NCBI GenBank assembly: GCA_015832175.1
Contig: WJXW01000003.1
Span: forward strand, 2,728,001 to 2,792,000
Source: Paraphaeosphaeria minitans
Taxonomy: Eukaryota; Ascomycota; Dothideomycetes; Pleosporales; Didymosphaeriaceae
Direction of reading: 5' to 3'
DNA length: 64,000 bases
Shown: piece by piece, positions 10,438 through 24,107 of the stretch
Layout: each line of letters starts with the position of its first letter
How positions within the stretch are numbered: position 1 is the first letter of the stretch
The notes under the pieces: model-generated
Seen by the model: only the letters and a program-made list of their open reading frames with translations
What the model was told of the DNA's origin: nothing
The model's database searches: none
Program-made: the position numbers and the translations under genes

Positions 10438-10679
10438 TATAGTGTAAGTGGTGTGCTTTAAGTAAGGAGTATAAAAAGAATAAGTTAAGTTATCCTATCT
10501 AAAATCTATTATATAAATCCAACTACTCTAATTGTCCATTGGGTCCCTTCTTGTGTCTTATCTAGTTAATGGGTGGGTTCTGTTCCTTCTTGTCTACTGC
10601 CTAATCAGCTATCTTAAACGACAGCTAATCGGCCCTATATTTCTCCGGCTTTCTATCGCAGGCTAACCTTTACACTACA
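10438..10679 (-). repeat. Solo LTR of the TGTAGTG...CACTACA family, inside gypsy RNase H
   Basis: About 242 bp with inverted ends (TATAGTGTAAG / TTTACACTACA). Its reverse complement aligns with the LTR at 39325-39557. The uninterrupted gypsy copies (1578-1600 and about 22085-22100) show the empty site CTCTGCCATTTTC. Here both sides keep RIP-altered versions of CCAT, so it is a true insertion. Confidence 0.7.
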
Positions 10680-13600
10680 CTATTTTCTTTTTCTACTATA
10701 TAGATAATCTTAAACTTGTACTACCTAGTAGTCTATAACTATCTTTGTTATCTTAGCGTAAGTTCTTTTGTTATTGTGAACCTTAGAAGGTTCTTATAAT
10801 CTATATAGATTTCTAGTGTTAAGTAACTAAGTGCGTAAATCCTCTAGTGTTTCAAAGCTTTAATAATAGCGTAAAGTTCTTTATTATATACATTATGTAG
10901 TGTTTTAGCGTTATTAAATTTATATAAGTAGTAGGTAATTAGGTACTATAAACTATTACATTCTTATTTAGCGTAGGCGCCTAGTGTAAGATCGCTAGTG
11001 TCTATTTTAAAGCGTAGTAGTTTATTGCTTCTAAAATAAACAAGGATAGATTCTATAATATATACTATCTTAAGGAGTTGGAACAACATTCTACACTTAT
11101 TCATCTATTTAAAGGGTACGTCCTTTCTTATAAGGTTTATTAAAAGTGTTATAACCTTTACGTAGTCTTAAATAAACTGTTAGTTAAATCTATAGAAAAA
11201 TTAAGAATCTTTAGATATTCTTAGCTATCTTTAGTATTAGCTAGTTCTTAATATATTTATTTTATTTAGTGCTATCTTAATTCCTTCCATAGTAATAATG
11301 TGTCCTAGGAATTTAAGTTATTTAACGTTAAACTTATATTTTTTAAGTTTAATGCGAAGGTATGCTATATCTAGGGTTTCTAGCACTATTTATATATACT
11401 TTATAAAGTTAGACTTATTTTTAGAAAGAACAAGAATATTGTCTATATATAGGATAATAAATATGTCTAGAGATTCGCGAAGTACGTTATTAATAAGTAC
11501 TATAAAAGCTACTAGTGCGTTTATATGTCTAAAAGGCATAACCCTATATTTAAATAGTCTATAGGGTTATTAAAACGCTATTTTCTATTCTTTACTTTTC
11601 TTAATTTATATAAGGTAGTAACTGTCTCTTAGATCTATTATTATAAATAGCTTAGCTTAAGATAGTTAATCTTGTAACTCTTTAATATTTAGTAGTGGAT
11701 ATTTGTTCTTTATTGTTATATTGTTAAGTTATTAGTAGTTAACGTATAGTCTATCTAATCTATCCTTTTTCTTATTAGAAATAAAAGGACTTACTACTAG
11801 TAATTTTATTAGTTATATATATCCTTTTTTAAGGTTTGTTTTAATAAAATTACGTTTCTTAAGAAGTTCTTCTCCTGTCTTACTATATAGTAGTCTAAAG
11901 GGCGGCGTCTTCCCTTCTTCTAGGTCTATCGTAACATTCTAGGGTTAATATTTAAGTAAGTTTGCTTTTCCTTCCTTTTCTATAAATATATATGTCTATT
12001 TCCTATACTCTCTTAGTAAGGTAAAAGGTGTGCTATTGTCCTCCTTCTCGCGCTTTTTAACCTAGTGGTTCCTGCTAGCGTCTACTAAGGTGTGCTTCTA
12101 TTTTTTAACTGTCTATTATAGTATTATGTTGTTAATAACTCTCTTATCTACTATTATTTTTAGTTAATACGTAGGCTTTACTTATAATATATAATTATAG
12201 CGTTTAAACAATATTCTCTTAATACTCTATTTAATTAGTAGGTTGTGTATTATTAACTAAGGTAATTCTAAGATCAACTTATACTTAGACCCTAGTAAGA
12301 TATCTAAGGTAAGTTCCTCTCTATGTCCTTAGACTGTTATTATAGTAGTAACCTCCTAGTATATCTAAGGTGTTTTAGGTATTAGGGATCTATTCGCGAC
12401 ATAAATAATAGAGGGTACTTTTTTCTCTAATATTATTAGTCCTGCTTATCTTGCTGTCTAGTAAGATATAAAGTTCCTTCCTACTCTTAAGTCTATAAGA
12501 GCTTAAGCCTATATTCCTTTAAGCTATACTAGTAGCTTAACTAATACTATACTTACTATAGTATTTAGTTTAATAAGGGCGTTTTCTTATCTAAGTTTAG
12601 GCCTAAAAAAGACATCTATTTATATAGGTTGTAATTAAGTTTAGGTGCGTAGTATACGTTTCTAAGCATCTGCTTCTATTATTATTCTTAAGTATGTGGC
12701 TTATATAGATTATCTTCTTTTTCTTTCTATAAGGATATTCTTCTGTTTTTCCTCTTACGGTCTTTACTATTCCTATATATTAGTTAAATTAGTAGTTCTA
12801 TAATTACTTTTTATATAGGGCAGTTTATAAAGCTGTCTAAATGTTTAGCTATATAGTAGGATTTATAGTTTTAGTTTAGACACGTGTGCTAGTACAGTTG
12901 TATATAGTCTCTATTAATAAGTATATTACAGCATTTATTATCCTTTAGCGTAAGGTAAGGAAAGTATTTTACTTATTTTTTATCCTAGAGGTATTTGTTG
13001 TAAGCTACGATAAGGTATTCTATCTATATCTATCTATAGCGTAGTTTCCTTCTAGGTTATTTCTTATTCTTCTTTTTCTCTGCCTTATATTATGCATATA
13101 TTAGTTCTTCGCAATGCGTCTATATATAGAATTAGTGTGTAGGATTTTAGTGGTCTAAGTAGTACTTTAGTACGTAGTTTAATTCCTTATTTTTGTAGGG
13201 TCGCATTCCTTTTAGTGCCTAGTAGGGTTCTATATAGTCCTAAACATTGTTCTTTAATCTACAGTTCCTAGCTATATAGCCTAGTTTACTATATGTAAAG
13301 TATTTATAGGTCTTAGTTATTAGTTATTAACTTCTATTAGAGACGCGTTTATTACGCTACTTAGGGCATATCCTTCCTCTTTTTCCTTTGCCTATGTAGT
13401 TAAACTAGACATCTTCTATTAGTTCGTATCTCTAGTAGTTCTTTAGTTATTGCTTTTAGACAATTCTAATAAGGTTCTTCTAAACTACTTTTGCTAGTTA
13501 TCTAAAGCTTATTACTCTAGGGTTTTAGTAGAGCTCTTATTGCAGTAAAAACTATTTTCTATTAATTCTAATAGTTTCTTTATATAGTTTCTTAAGGTTA

Positions 13601-14186
13601 GTAATTTACGCACTACTATATAAGAGTTCTTTATATAGTTTCTGTTTAAGTCCTTATTTATACATGTCCTAAAGAGATTTATCGTTCTAGTTAAGCTGTA
13701 TAGCGTATCTATAAAACTTAGCTATATACTTAGCTACTAATTATTTCTAAGTTATAGTCTAAATCTTTGCTTTTATAATAGAGCCCTTATTAGCAATCCT
13801 AAAGAGTGGTTTACAGCACTTTTTAAAGTTATTATAATTTTTAATAACGTTAACTGCATTAGCGTACTCGTTTAGATAATTATTGTTATTGTTATTATAG
13901 TCTATTCCTAGGTACTTTTTAAGGTAGAGATAGATCTATAATCCTATATCTCCTCGCATATATATTACTATAAAGATAACTTTTTTCTTATTTTTAAGAG
14001 ATTTATTTAAGTTAAAGAAGTAGAGATCTAACTAGAGAATCTAGACGTTAGTTTAAGATTATTTACTAAAGTAGAGATTAGGTTTATACGCCTTACTACT
14101 ATCCTTTATAAGAGTAATCTTAGCGGCACCTAAAACTATAGAAGAGATAGGAGTTTGTAAAGTACTTATATTAAGGGTGTTTAAAA

Positions 14187-14649
14187 TGTTAAATCTAAGA
14201 GGGTAGCTAGTCCTAAAGGGATAAGGTTAGTTTTTAGGTAGGAGTACTTATAGAGGTAGAAAGTCTTATTAATATTATAGTATCTTGCAAAGGGTAATAA
14301 GTTAATAATATAGTCTACTAGAATCTAAATAATAGATTAATAAACAGATTAAATATAAGTATAAGAAGCTTATTCTTACGTTCCTATATACTAAGTAATG
14401 CTACACGTCCTAGAATCCTATATGTCCTAGAGTCCTATATATCCTAGAGTCCCATATATCCTAGACTCCTATACGGGCAAGTCCTATATGTCCTAGAGTT
14501 TTTATACAGGCGAGGCCTATGCGGTCCTTAGAACCTCTAGAACCTATAACTTATTATTTAACTACTTAGTTAGCTGAATCTAGTAGACTAGTAGTCTAGA
14601 AGTATAATAAGCTTATGCCCCGCTGCTTACGTGCGGCTAGATCCTAATA
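14187..14649 (-). repeat. 5' LTR of the minus-strand gypsy, U3 variant with 17-18 bp repeats
   Basis: About 463 bp, ending on the minus strand in ...TTTAACA and starting TATTAGGAT. The R/U5 half matches other gypsy LTRs in the window. The U3 half instead contains four to five tandem units resembling TCCTATATGTCCTAGAG (about 14405-14500). Confidence 0.7.
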
Positions 14650-16517
14650 TACACCTACTACTAGAATAAGAATAGAAGGAGTAAGCTCTATTTTAGTAGT
14701 AAATATAGTGTTTTCTGTTTTAGAGGTAGGCTACTAAACTAGAGAAGGTATAATAAGTGCTAGATAAATAGTAACTATACTTTCTACTTTTATTATTATA
14801 AGTTTAAGACCTAATTTCTTATTACTTAAGTTAATATCTCTTTTCTTTTAGGTAAGCTAGCTAAGTCTAGTACTAGACCTTTTATAGATAATATTATTTT
14901 AGCTACTAATATTTTTCCTATTAGTATAACTTACTTTTAGGCTTCTTCTAGTTACACTTCTAAAGCTATTTCTACCCTTAATGCTCCTATTCTTAGTAAG
15001 CCTATAGAACCCTAATACACTATTACTATAAACTATAGTCCTCTATCTTTAGTAGTCCTTTATAATTATTCCTAAAGGTCTTTTAGAGGTTTCCTTTAGT
15101 CTCCTTCTAGTAGTGCTTTATTATATTAGAATTTTAGTTCTCTAGCTTAAGGAGGTTCTTATTCTAGCTCTAATTATAAATTATCTAGTCCTAGATTAGC
15201 TATACGCCTAAATTCTCCCACTAAGGAGAATACTCCTCTTTAGCCTTAGCTATCCTTTTAGTTTACTTATTCCTTATATTCTTATTCTAGTTCTCTCTTG
15301 CCTTATTAGCGATCTGTTAATTAGGCTACCTAAAATTATACTAGATCTGTTCTTTAATTTAAAGTAACTAGGGCCTCTAGCTCTATAGAGCCCTAACCCT
15401 TAAAAAGTTATTAGTCTAGCCGCTAGTATAGAAATAATATAGCTATTAATAATAAAGAGGATAATAATGAGTACTCTATAGTAACTAGGTGCTGTCTATT
15501 TTTTTTTTATACTATCTACCTATTTCTTTTATTTTTCTATGTTAATTTCTCTAAAACCCTATTAAATACTTTACTTTTCCTAGCCTTTCTCTCTCTCTTT
15601 TACTAACTACCTATAGTTAGCTTTCCTAACTCTATATTAGGAAAGAATTAGGCTAGTTTAATATAATATTAGACTCTAAGGTAAATACATTCTAGTTTAT
15701 ATAAAAATCTAATACTTCTACTCTCTTTAAAATAACTACCTTTAGTAAATTAGCTCTTCTCTATATAAGTAGTATAATAGCCTATTAGAGTTCTTTCCTC
15801 TACTCTATCTTTCTAGTTCTTATAAGGTTATTCTTAACTTTTAAGCTAGAATCGCTATACTCCTTCCCCTCTTTAACCTCTTAATACTATAGTGGCTTTA
15901 GCGGCTTTAGTAGTAGGGTCTATAAGTTAATTAGAAGGTTCTTTAGTATAATCTTTATCCTTTCTTTTAGCACCTAGCCCTTATTATCTAGAGTGTGCTA
16001 GTAAAAGCACTTTAGGTAATAACTATATATAGTATACCTAAAGCTAGCTCTATTAAGATCTTCTAGTTTAGTTTAACTTTAAAGGTTAACTTTATTAGTT
16101 TCTTTCTAATATCTATCTTACACCTCTCTAATACTATATTAGGTATTCTGTGCAACGTTCCCTTATATAATCTAGTATAGGCTAGGGCGTAACTTCTTTA
16201 TTATTACTTCTAATAGAATAGTAGGTTTTTAAGGGTAGTCCTAACTCTACTTTTCTATTAAAACGTATTTTTATTATATCCTTATAAAGACTTTTCCTAA
16301 TCTACTCCTACATAATTAGTTATTAGGCTTTTTTTCCTTTCTAGAGAGCTAAAGCTAGGGCTTTAAATATACTTTATTTTAACAAAATATAAATCTAACT
16401 ATAATATCTCTTACCTCTTAGGTTCGTGCTATAATTAGAATAGAATAGAGTTTAGAGAGTTAATAAGTATAACTAGCTCTTTATCTAATAGAGGAGTAGA
16501 GGCTGTTTAAGTACTCT
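14650..16517. other. RIP-decayed repeat, family unknown
   Basis: Bases 14651-14755 are an inverted copy (roughly nine in ten bases alike) of 38143-38247, so this is repetitive DNA. The remainder is TAG/TAA-dense. One plus frame (about 14866-16390) looks Ser/Tyr-rich if stops are read as Gln. TGA is so rare in RIP'd DNA that this is weak evidence of coding. I do not recognise a protein. Confidence 0.4.
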
Positions 16518-16712
16518 TGTTGTGGTAAAAAGGGCTTAAACTATCACAGGATATTTAGGAGCAGAGTTGTAAAGAATACAAATAGCTAATTGTAGGAAAG
16601 GATGCCGAAAGGGCAGACTATATACAAAAGAAATAAGCCTCTTAGCAAGAATCCTGTGATATAAATTAGTGGATCCAGAAAGAATTACAGAAGTAAGTGT
16701 TTTACTTTAACA
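16518..16712 (-). repeat. LTR of the minus-strand copia family, copy 2 (3' LTR)
   Basis: A 195-bp LTR, TGTTGTGG...CTTTAACA in plus orientation. It is followed by CACCCCCTAGG, the complement of a polypurine tract. Confidence 0.75.
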
Positions 16713-17877
16713 CACCCCCTAGGTGATCGCTTAAAGCGGATTACCTATTCTAAGAAGTAATCTGTAATTGTCTAAATCCTTCCTAAAGATCTTTAAAAAA
16801 CCATCTAAAGGCTGTTTAAAGATTAAAAAACTATTAAGAATTATTCTTCTAAATCTCCTTATCTTAAGAACAGCAATTCTATTAACCCCCACTTATTATA
16901 ATAGTAAAACAATCACTATTTATCTTTTAAATTACAAATCCTATTGTGAATCGTATCTAGAATCTCTTTTTCTAGTAGGTTAGGAGCTTATAAGCGTGGC
17001 ACAAAGGCCTAGAGCGTAAACGCTTTTATTCTACTGCTCTTTTCACTTACTTCCTATTAACTATAGGATAATTTCCCCGCTCTTACTAGCCAGTAAGTAC
17101 AATAGGCAGGCGCGTTTTAATTAGGAAGGAGTAGTAGTAAGAGAAATAAGTAGTAAGGAAGGAGCATATTTAGCGCTTAATAATTAAATAGGTAGTAGAG
17201 TATATAAGCCTTTTGCTAGCGCTTAATCTTCTCTCTTTAATTCTTTACTTTTAACGCTTTAACCTCCTATCTAATTTAAGCCTACTGGTTTAAGCCCTTA
17301 AATCCTACTACTTTATAGTAGGTTGTTTTCTTCTAATTATTACCTTACGCTCTTTCTGTTATTTAGAGCTTTACTAACTCTTTTAGATATCTAATAATCT
17401 AGCTAAAGCACGTATAGTAAAGGCTGTAAAAGCTATTAAATAATGCTCCTAATCCTCTTACTAAGATTCTTCTACTCCTCTTACTCTACTAGCTCCTTCT
17501 GCCCTAGCTCTAGGCCCCTAGCGATCGCTTAGTGCTTTTAGATAAGTAAGCTACTTAGGCTGCTTAAAGGGAGCTCTAGTAAGAAAAAGTAATAGACACT
17601 ACTATAATAACGCTTTAAGCTTAGGTAGGCGCTGTTATACCTACTTTACCTACTTTTACACTGCTATATATAAGATTATCCTATTACTTTAGCTAATTTT
17701 GCTAATTATTTCTATAGCTAGCCGCATATTTAGACTCTAGCTATAGATTTTATTAGCTATTAACTATTAGAGAGTGCTAATATAAGCTTTTATTTTAAAA
17801 TTTATTCTAGGTTTAGCTAATACTTTTTGCAGGAAAGGCTAATTACTAAATTACGTAAAAGGGTTAAAATAGCCTTA
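16713..17877. other. RIP-decayed sequence between the copia 3' LTR and the gypsy
   Basis: No recognisable protein motif. The small ORF at 16768-16983 is low-complexity, without homologous features. A TATATAAGCC box lies at about 17203-17212. Sequence left of 17877 and right of 24543 was contiguous before the gypsy insertion, as shown by the CCTTA duplication. Confidence 0.4.
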
Positions 17878-18307
17878 TGTTAGGATCTAAAATCCACATT
17901 ATGGCGAGAAGCCAGTTTTGTACCTAGTAGGCGCGTAGCAAGGATTAAGCGGGGACTTAATGCCAGCTACGCCTTAAACAAAGGAGTTATGTGACTACTC
18001 TCTACAGAGCGCTTAATTACTCTGTGTAGAGCATAATATATATAACCGCTCTACATAGAGCGCTCTCTACAAAGCGCTCCCTATAGAGCGGACTTTACTT
18101 AGTATATAGGAACGTAAGGATAGACTCTCTATACTTATGTTTAATCTATTTATTAATCTATTGTTTAGATTCTAGTAGACTAAATTATTAACTTGTTACA
18201 CTTTATAAGATACTATTATATTAATAAGACCTTCCACCTTCTATAAGTACTCCTGCCTAAGAACTAACCTTAACCCTTTAGGACTAGCTACCCTTTTAGA
18301 TTTAACA
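17878..18307 (+). repeat. 5' LTR of the full-length gypsy
   Basis: 430 bp, TGTTAGGATC...GGATTTAACA. The U3 half contains several palindromic CTCTACAGAGCG-like units at about 17999-18092. It keeps more C and G than the 3' LTR. Confidence 0.9.
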
Positions 18308-21230
18308 TCTTAAACACCCTTAATATAAGTACTTTATAAACTCCTACCTTTTCTATAGCTTTAGATGCCGCTAAGATTACTTCTATAAAGAATAGTAGTA
18401 AAGCGCATAAACCTAATCTCTACTTTAGTAAATAATCTTAAACTAATGTCTAGATTCTCTAGTTAGACCTCTACTTCTTTAACTTAAATAAACTTCTTAA
18501 AGATAAGAAAAAGGTTATCTTCGCAGTAATATACATGCGAGGAGATATAGGATTATAGATCTATCTTTACTTTAAAAAGTACCTAGGAATAGACCACAAT
18601 AATAATAATAATAATTACGTAAATAAACACGCTAATACAGTTAACATTATTAAAAATTATAACAACTTTAAAAAATACCTTAAATAACTCTTTAGGATTA
18701 CTAATAAGAACTCTATTATAAAAGTAAAGATTTAGACTATAACTTAGAAACAATTAGCAGCTAAGTATATAGCTAAGTTTTGTAGATACGCTGTGCAACT
18801 TAACTAGGACAATGAATCTCTTTAGGATATATACAAATAAGGACTTAAATAGAAACTACGTGAAGAACTCTTACGTAGTAGTGCATAAATTACTAACCTT
18901 AAGGGACTATACAAAGAAACTATTAGAATTAATAGAGAATAGTTTTTACTATAACAGGAGCTCTACTAAAACCCTAGGGCGATAAGCTTTAGATAACTAG
19001 CAAAAATAGTTTATAAGAACCCTATTAGAATTATCTAAAAGCAACAGCTAAGGAACTACTAGAGATATAAACTAATAGAAGATGTCTAGTTTAACTACTT
19101 AGGCAAAGGAAAAGAAGGAAGGATAGGCCTTAAGTAGCCTAATAAACGCGTCTCTAATAGAAGTTAATAACTAATAACTAAGACCCGTAAATGCTTTATA
19201 TGTAGTAAACTAGGCCACATAGCCAGGAACTATAGATTAAAGAACAAAGTCTATTAAACTAAGTTAAATGTACTAACTATTAAGGACTAAGAACCTAATA
19301 AGGAATAGGAAGTTATTATAACGCTATTTAGTTACTAACGCGTTATACTAGAGTAAAGTAAGTAATTAGATTTACCTAACTTATAACTATATAAAGATCC
19401 AGAAGACAACTCCAACATATACTACAACGTAGAAAATAGAGAAGAGATACTAAGATCTCCTACTTCTTACCTATAAAGTAGGTAGGAAGAAGACAACCCT
19501 ATATCACCTAAGTATAAACTAAATATTTAGGACTACATAGAACCCTACTAGGCACTAAAAGGAATGTAACCCTATAAAAATAAGAAGTTAGACTACGTAC
19601 TAAAGTACTACCTAGACTACTAAAATCCTACACACTAATTCTATATATAGACCCATTGCGAAGAACTAATATACACATAACACAAGATAGAGAAAGAGGA
19701 GAATAAGAAATAACCTAAAAGGAAACTGCGCTATAGATAGATATAAACAGACTACCCTATTGTAGCTTACAATAAACACTTCTAGAATAAATAATAAGTA
19801 AAATACTTTCCTTACCTTACACTAAAGGGTAATAAATACTGTAACATACTTATTAATAAAGACTATATATAACTGTACTAGTACACGTGTCTAAACCAAG
19901 ACTATAAATACTACTATATAGCTAAACATTTAGACAGCTTTGCAAACTACCCTACGTAAGAAGTAATAATAGAGCTACTAATTTAACTAGTACATAGGAA
20001 TAGTAAAGACTATAGGAGGAAAAACAGAAGAACATCCTTACAGGAAGAAGAAAAAGATAATCTATATAAGCTATATACTTAAGAATAATAATAGAAGCGG
20101 ATACTTAGAAACGCATACTAGGCACTAGAACTTAACTACAACCTATATAAACAGATGTCTTTTTTAGGCCTAAACTTAGATAAGAAAACACCTTTATTAA
20201 ATTAAATACCACAGTAAGCACAGTATTAGTTAAGCTACTAGTATAGCTTAAAGGAATATAGGCTTAAGCTCTTATAGACTTAAGAGTAGAAAAGAACTTT
20301 ATATCTTATTAGACAGTAAAACAAGCAGGACTTATAATATTAGAGAAAGAAGTACTCTATATTATCTATGTCGCAAATAGATCCCTAATGCCTAAGACAC
20401 CTTAAATATACTAGGAGGTCACTACCACAATAATAGTCTAAAGACATAGAGAGAAACTTACCTTAGATGTCTTACTAGGATCTAAGTATAAGTTAGTTTT
20501 AGGATTACCTTAGTTAATAATACACAACCTATAGATTAACTAGGGTATAAAGAAAATATTGTTTAAACGCTGTAATTATGTATTATAAGCAAAGCCTACG
20601 CATTAACTAAAAATAATAGTAGATAAGGGAGTTATTAATAATATAATACTATAACAGATAGTTAAAAAACAGAAGTATACCTTAGTAGACGCTAGCAGGA
20701 ACTACTAGATTAAGAAGCGTAAGAAGGAGGACAATAGCACACCCCTTACCTTACTAAAAGAGTACAGGAAATAGACACACATATTTATAGAAAAGAAAGG
20801 AAAAGCAAACCTACCTAAACATTAACCCTAGGATCTTATAATAGACCTAGAAAAAGGAAAGACACTACCCTTTAGACCACTATATAGTAAGATAGGAGAA
20901 GAACTCCTTAAAGAACGTGATTTTATTAAGACAAACCTTAAGAAAGGATATATATAACTATTAAAGTTACTAGCAGTAAGCCCTTTCATATTTATTAAGA
21001 AAAAGGATAGATTAGATAGACTATACGTTAACTACTAATAACTTAATAATATAATAATAAAGAACTAATATCTACTACTAAATATTATAGAGTTACGAGA
21101 TTAACTATCTTAAGCCAAGATATTCATAATAATAGATCTAAGAGACGGTTACTACCTTATATAAATTAAGAAAGGTAAAGAATAGAAAACAGCGTTTTAA
21201 TTACGCTATAGACTATTTAAATATAAGGTT

Positions 21231-21452
21231 ATGCCTTTTAGACTTACAAATGCACTAGCAGCTTTTATAGCACTTATTAATAATATACTCTACAAATATC
21301 TAGACATATTTGTTATTGCGTATATAGACGATATCCTCGTCTTTTCTAAAAACAAATTGGACTACACTAAGTATATACAGACAGTACTAAAAGCACTAGA
21401 CAAAGCATGCCTTCGTATTAAACTTAAGAAATGTAAGTTTAACGTTAAATAA
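21231..21452 (+). pseudogene. Surviving RT-palm open segment of the gypsy
   Basis: A 73-codon remnant without a stop, covering the RT palm. It contains the MPFRLTNA stretch, in which family members normally have MPFGLTNAP, then YIDDILVFSKN with both catalytic Asp residues. It is a fragment of the element's polyprotein, not an independent gene. Confidence 0.75.
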
Positions 21453-24107
21453 CTTGAATTCCTAGGACACATTATTACTATAGAAGGAATTAAGATAGTA
21501 CTAAGTAAAGTTAAATACATTAAGAACTAGCTAATACTAAAGATAGCTAAGAATATTTAAGAATTCTTAGGATTCTATAGATTTAACTAATAATTCATCC
21601 AAGATTACGTAAAGGTCACAATACCTTTAATAAATTTTATAAAGAAGGATGTACCCTTTAAATAGATAGATAAGTGTAGAATGTTATTCTAACTCCTTAA
21701 GACAGTATGTATTATAGAACCTATCCTTATTTATTTTAGAAGCGATAAACTACTGCGCTTTAAAACAGACGCTAGCGATCTTACGCTAGGCGCCTACGCT
21801 AAATAAGAACATAATAGTAAATAGCACCTAATTGCCTATTACTTATGCAAATTTAATAACGCCGAAATACAATATAATATACACAATAAAGAACTCTACG
21901 CTATTGTTAAAGCCTTAAAGCACTAGAGTATTTACGCACTTAGTTACTTAACGCTAGAAATCTATATAGATTATAAGAACCTTCTAAGGTTTATAATAAT
22001 AAAAGAACTTACGCTATAATAACAAAGATAGTTGTAAACCACAGGGTAGTACAAGTTTAAAATTATCTATATAGCTAGAAAAGAGAATGGTAGAGCAGAC
22101 GCTCTTAGCTAACAAAGTAATCTAGCAGGAGAAAAAGTAAAAACTTTCTCTACAATTCTTTGCAAAGCTAAAGATAGATCTCTAGAACTAATAGCGGAAC
22201 TAAATTAACTTTTAGTAATTAACTAAGAAGTTCTAGAACATCTATAAACTAAGATTATCTAACAATACCACAATAACCCTATGTACGGACACCTAGGTAT
22301 TACAAAGATAATAGAACTTATCTAAAGGAATTACACCTTTAAAGGAATTAAGGAAGCTGTAATAACTTACATCTATAAATGTGTAAAATACTAAAGAAAT
22401 AAACACAGTATACATCTTAAATATAGAGAGATGTAAGCAATTAGAATACTAATAGCACCATAGGAAGATATTGCTATAGATTTTGTTATAGGAATTCTAA
22501 ACTCTAAGGATTTAACAACAGGAATTAAATACGATAGCATACTAGTAATAGTCTGCCAACTAACTAAGTATATTAAGCTCATTCTATGCCTTAAAAGAAT
22601 AACGGCAAAAGAACTTGCTTTTCTTATCCTAGACTAACTAGTTAGACACTATAGAATCCCAAAAATAATTATTAGCAATAGAGACAAGCTCTTTACGTTA
22701 AATTATTAGACAACGCTTATAGCACTGCTTAGAACGAAACGAAAACTATTAACAGCTTACTATCTACAAACAGACAGACAGATAGAACGTACAAACCAAA
22801 CTATAGAAACGTACCTACGCATCTACTGCAACAGTTAGAAGAATAACTAGGTTTTATTACTACCTATAGCACAGTTAGCCTATAATAATAAAGTATTAGT
22901 AGTATTAGGACATACACTGTTCTATGTAAACTATAGAAGACACCTATATCTCTTTAATTAATAATTTCCTACGACAATTAAAGTAAAAGAAGCTATAGAT
23001 ATAGTAGAAAATATAAAGAAAATACACTAACAACTCTAAAAGAATCTTAAGAAAGCTTATAGCAATTAATTTTATATTAAAACTAAAAACAAAAAATAGC
23101 ACCTTAGCTAAAAAAGGGGGATAAAGCATATCTGCTTACGAAGAACCTTTAAACTTAAAAGAAGAAACACAAGAAACTAGATTATATTAAGGTTAGACTA
23201 TTTTATATTTCTAAGAAAATATTACTAGTAAACTACAAGTTAGAACTACCGCCAGATGCAAAGATACACCTAGTATTTCACGTATTACTACTAGAACCAG
23301 CAGACCCTAATACACTAGTTAAAACCACCTTCTACTACTAGACTAAGGAAGAAAATAAATTTAAGGTTAAAAGAATTCTAGAATATAATTAGTATAGCAA
23401 CGCGTACTTTATTAAATAGAAAGGTTACCCACATAGCGAAAACACCTAGGAACTAAAAAACAATCTAAGAAACTGTTAGCAAAAGATTAAGGAATTCCAC
23501 TAGAAACACAAACATACCTAGGAGGATTGCGGTACTAACGCTATAGCATCTACTATATTAAGCGTTAACTACATTACTACAGAGTAACTAACAGTCGCTA
23601 TAGCAGTAGGACAATTAATAGTATCCGCGTTTACGTCCTTACTATCTGCAGTTATTTCCGCAGCTAGATATAATATCTTCTTATAAGTACACTCTTTAGC
23701 CTAAGCTAGTATCTTCTTATTTTGTAATAACTACACTATTAGGAGAGACAACGCCTTTTTATTCTCTTTAATTTTCTTCTTATACTCCTTACAAGTCTTA
23801 TCCAGCAATAACTAGCTTATATTTACACATAGATAACGTAAGCGAATATATTTAGAACACTTTAAACCTAAACCTAGTATAACGTAGTAAACAGAACCTT
23901 TAAAACTGCAATTAATGTAAGGGTTCTCTATAATAATATTAGCTTCTTAGATCTTGCGATATAATTAATGTTTTTAAGTAGTAGAGTCGCTAGGCATAAT
24001 ACTAACAGACGTACTTATAATAAGTAAGGTTAGTAGAATAGCTTACATAATAATAGCTAAGGTCTAAGTATGTAATTTAGGACGAATCTGTAAAAGAGAG
24101 GGGATAA

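Larger units (their letters stand above)
10191..14649 (-). mobile_element. Minus-strand Ty3/gypsy chromovirus, 5' portion (RIP-decayed)
   Basis: This is the reverse complement of the gypsy family at 17878-24537. From right to left: 5' LTR (14187-14649), leader, gag, protease, RT with YIDNIL (about 11418-11465), RNase H (about 10720-11100), and the start of integrase (about 10200-10400). It is cut off at 10190 by another LTR and carries a solo LTR at 10438-10679. The RT catalytic YIDD is YIDN, as in the copy at 764. The first bases after the LTR match the leader following 18307 in the full-length copy. No usable ORF remains. Confidence 0.75.

Noticed and set aside
14866..16390. Long plus-strand frame free of TGA, Ser/Tyr-rich when TAG/TAA are read as Gln
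   Set aside because: RIP removes TG dinucleotides, so TGA is rare in every frame here and openness proves little. No domain was recognised.
16768..16983. 71-codon plus-strand ORF
   Set aside because: Low-complexity Leu/Lys/Ile sequence in RIP'd DNA next to a copia LTR, without a family signature.
22391..23129. Minus-strand ORFs with hydrophobic residues
   Set aside because: They are antisense to the integrase and chromodomain region of the full-length gypsy.
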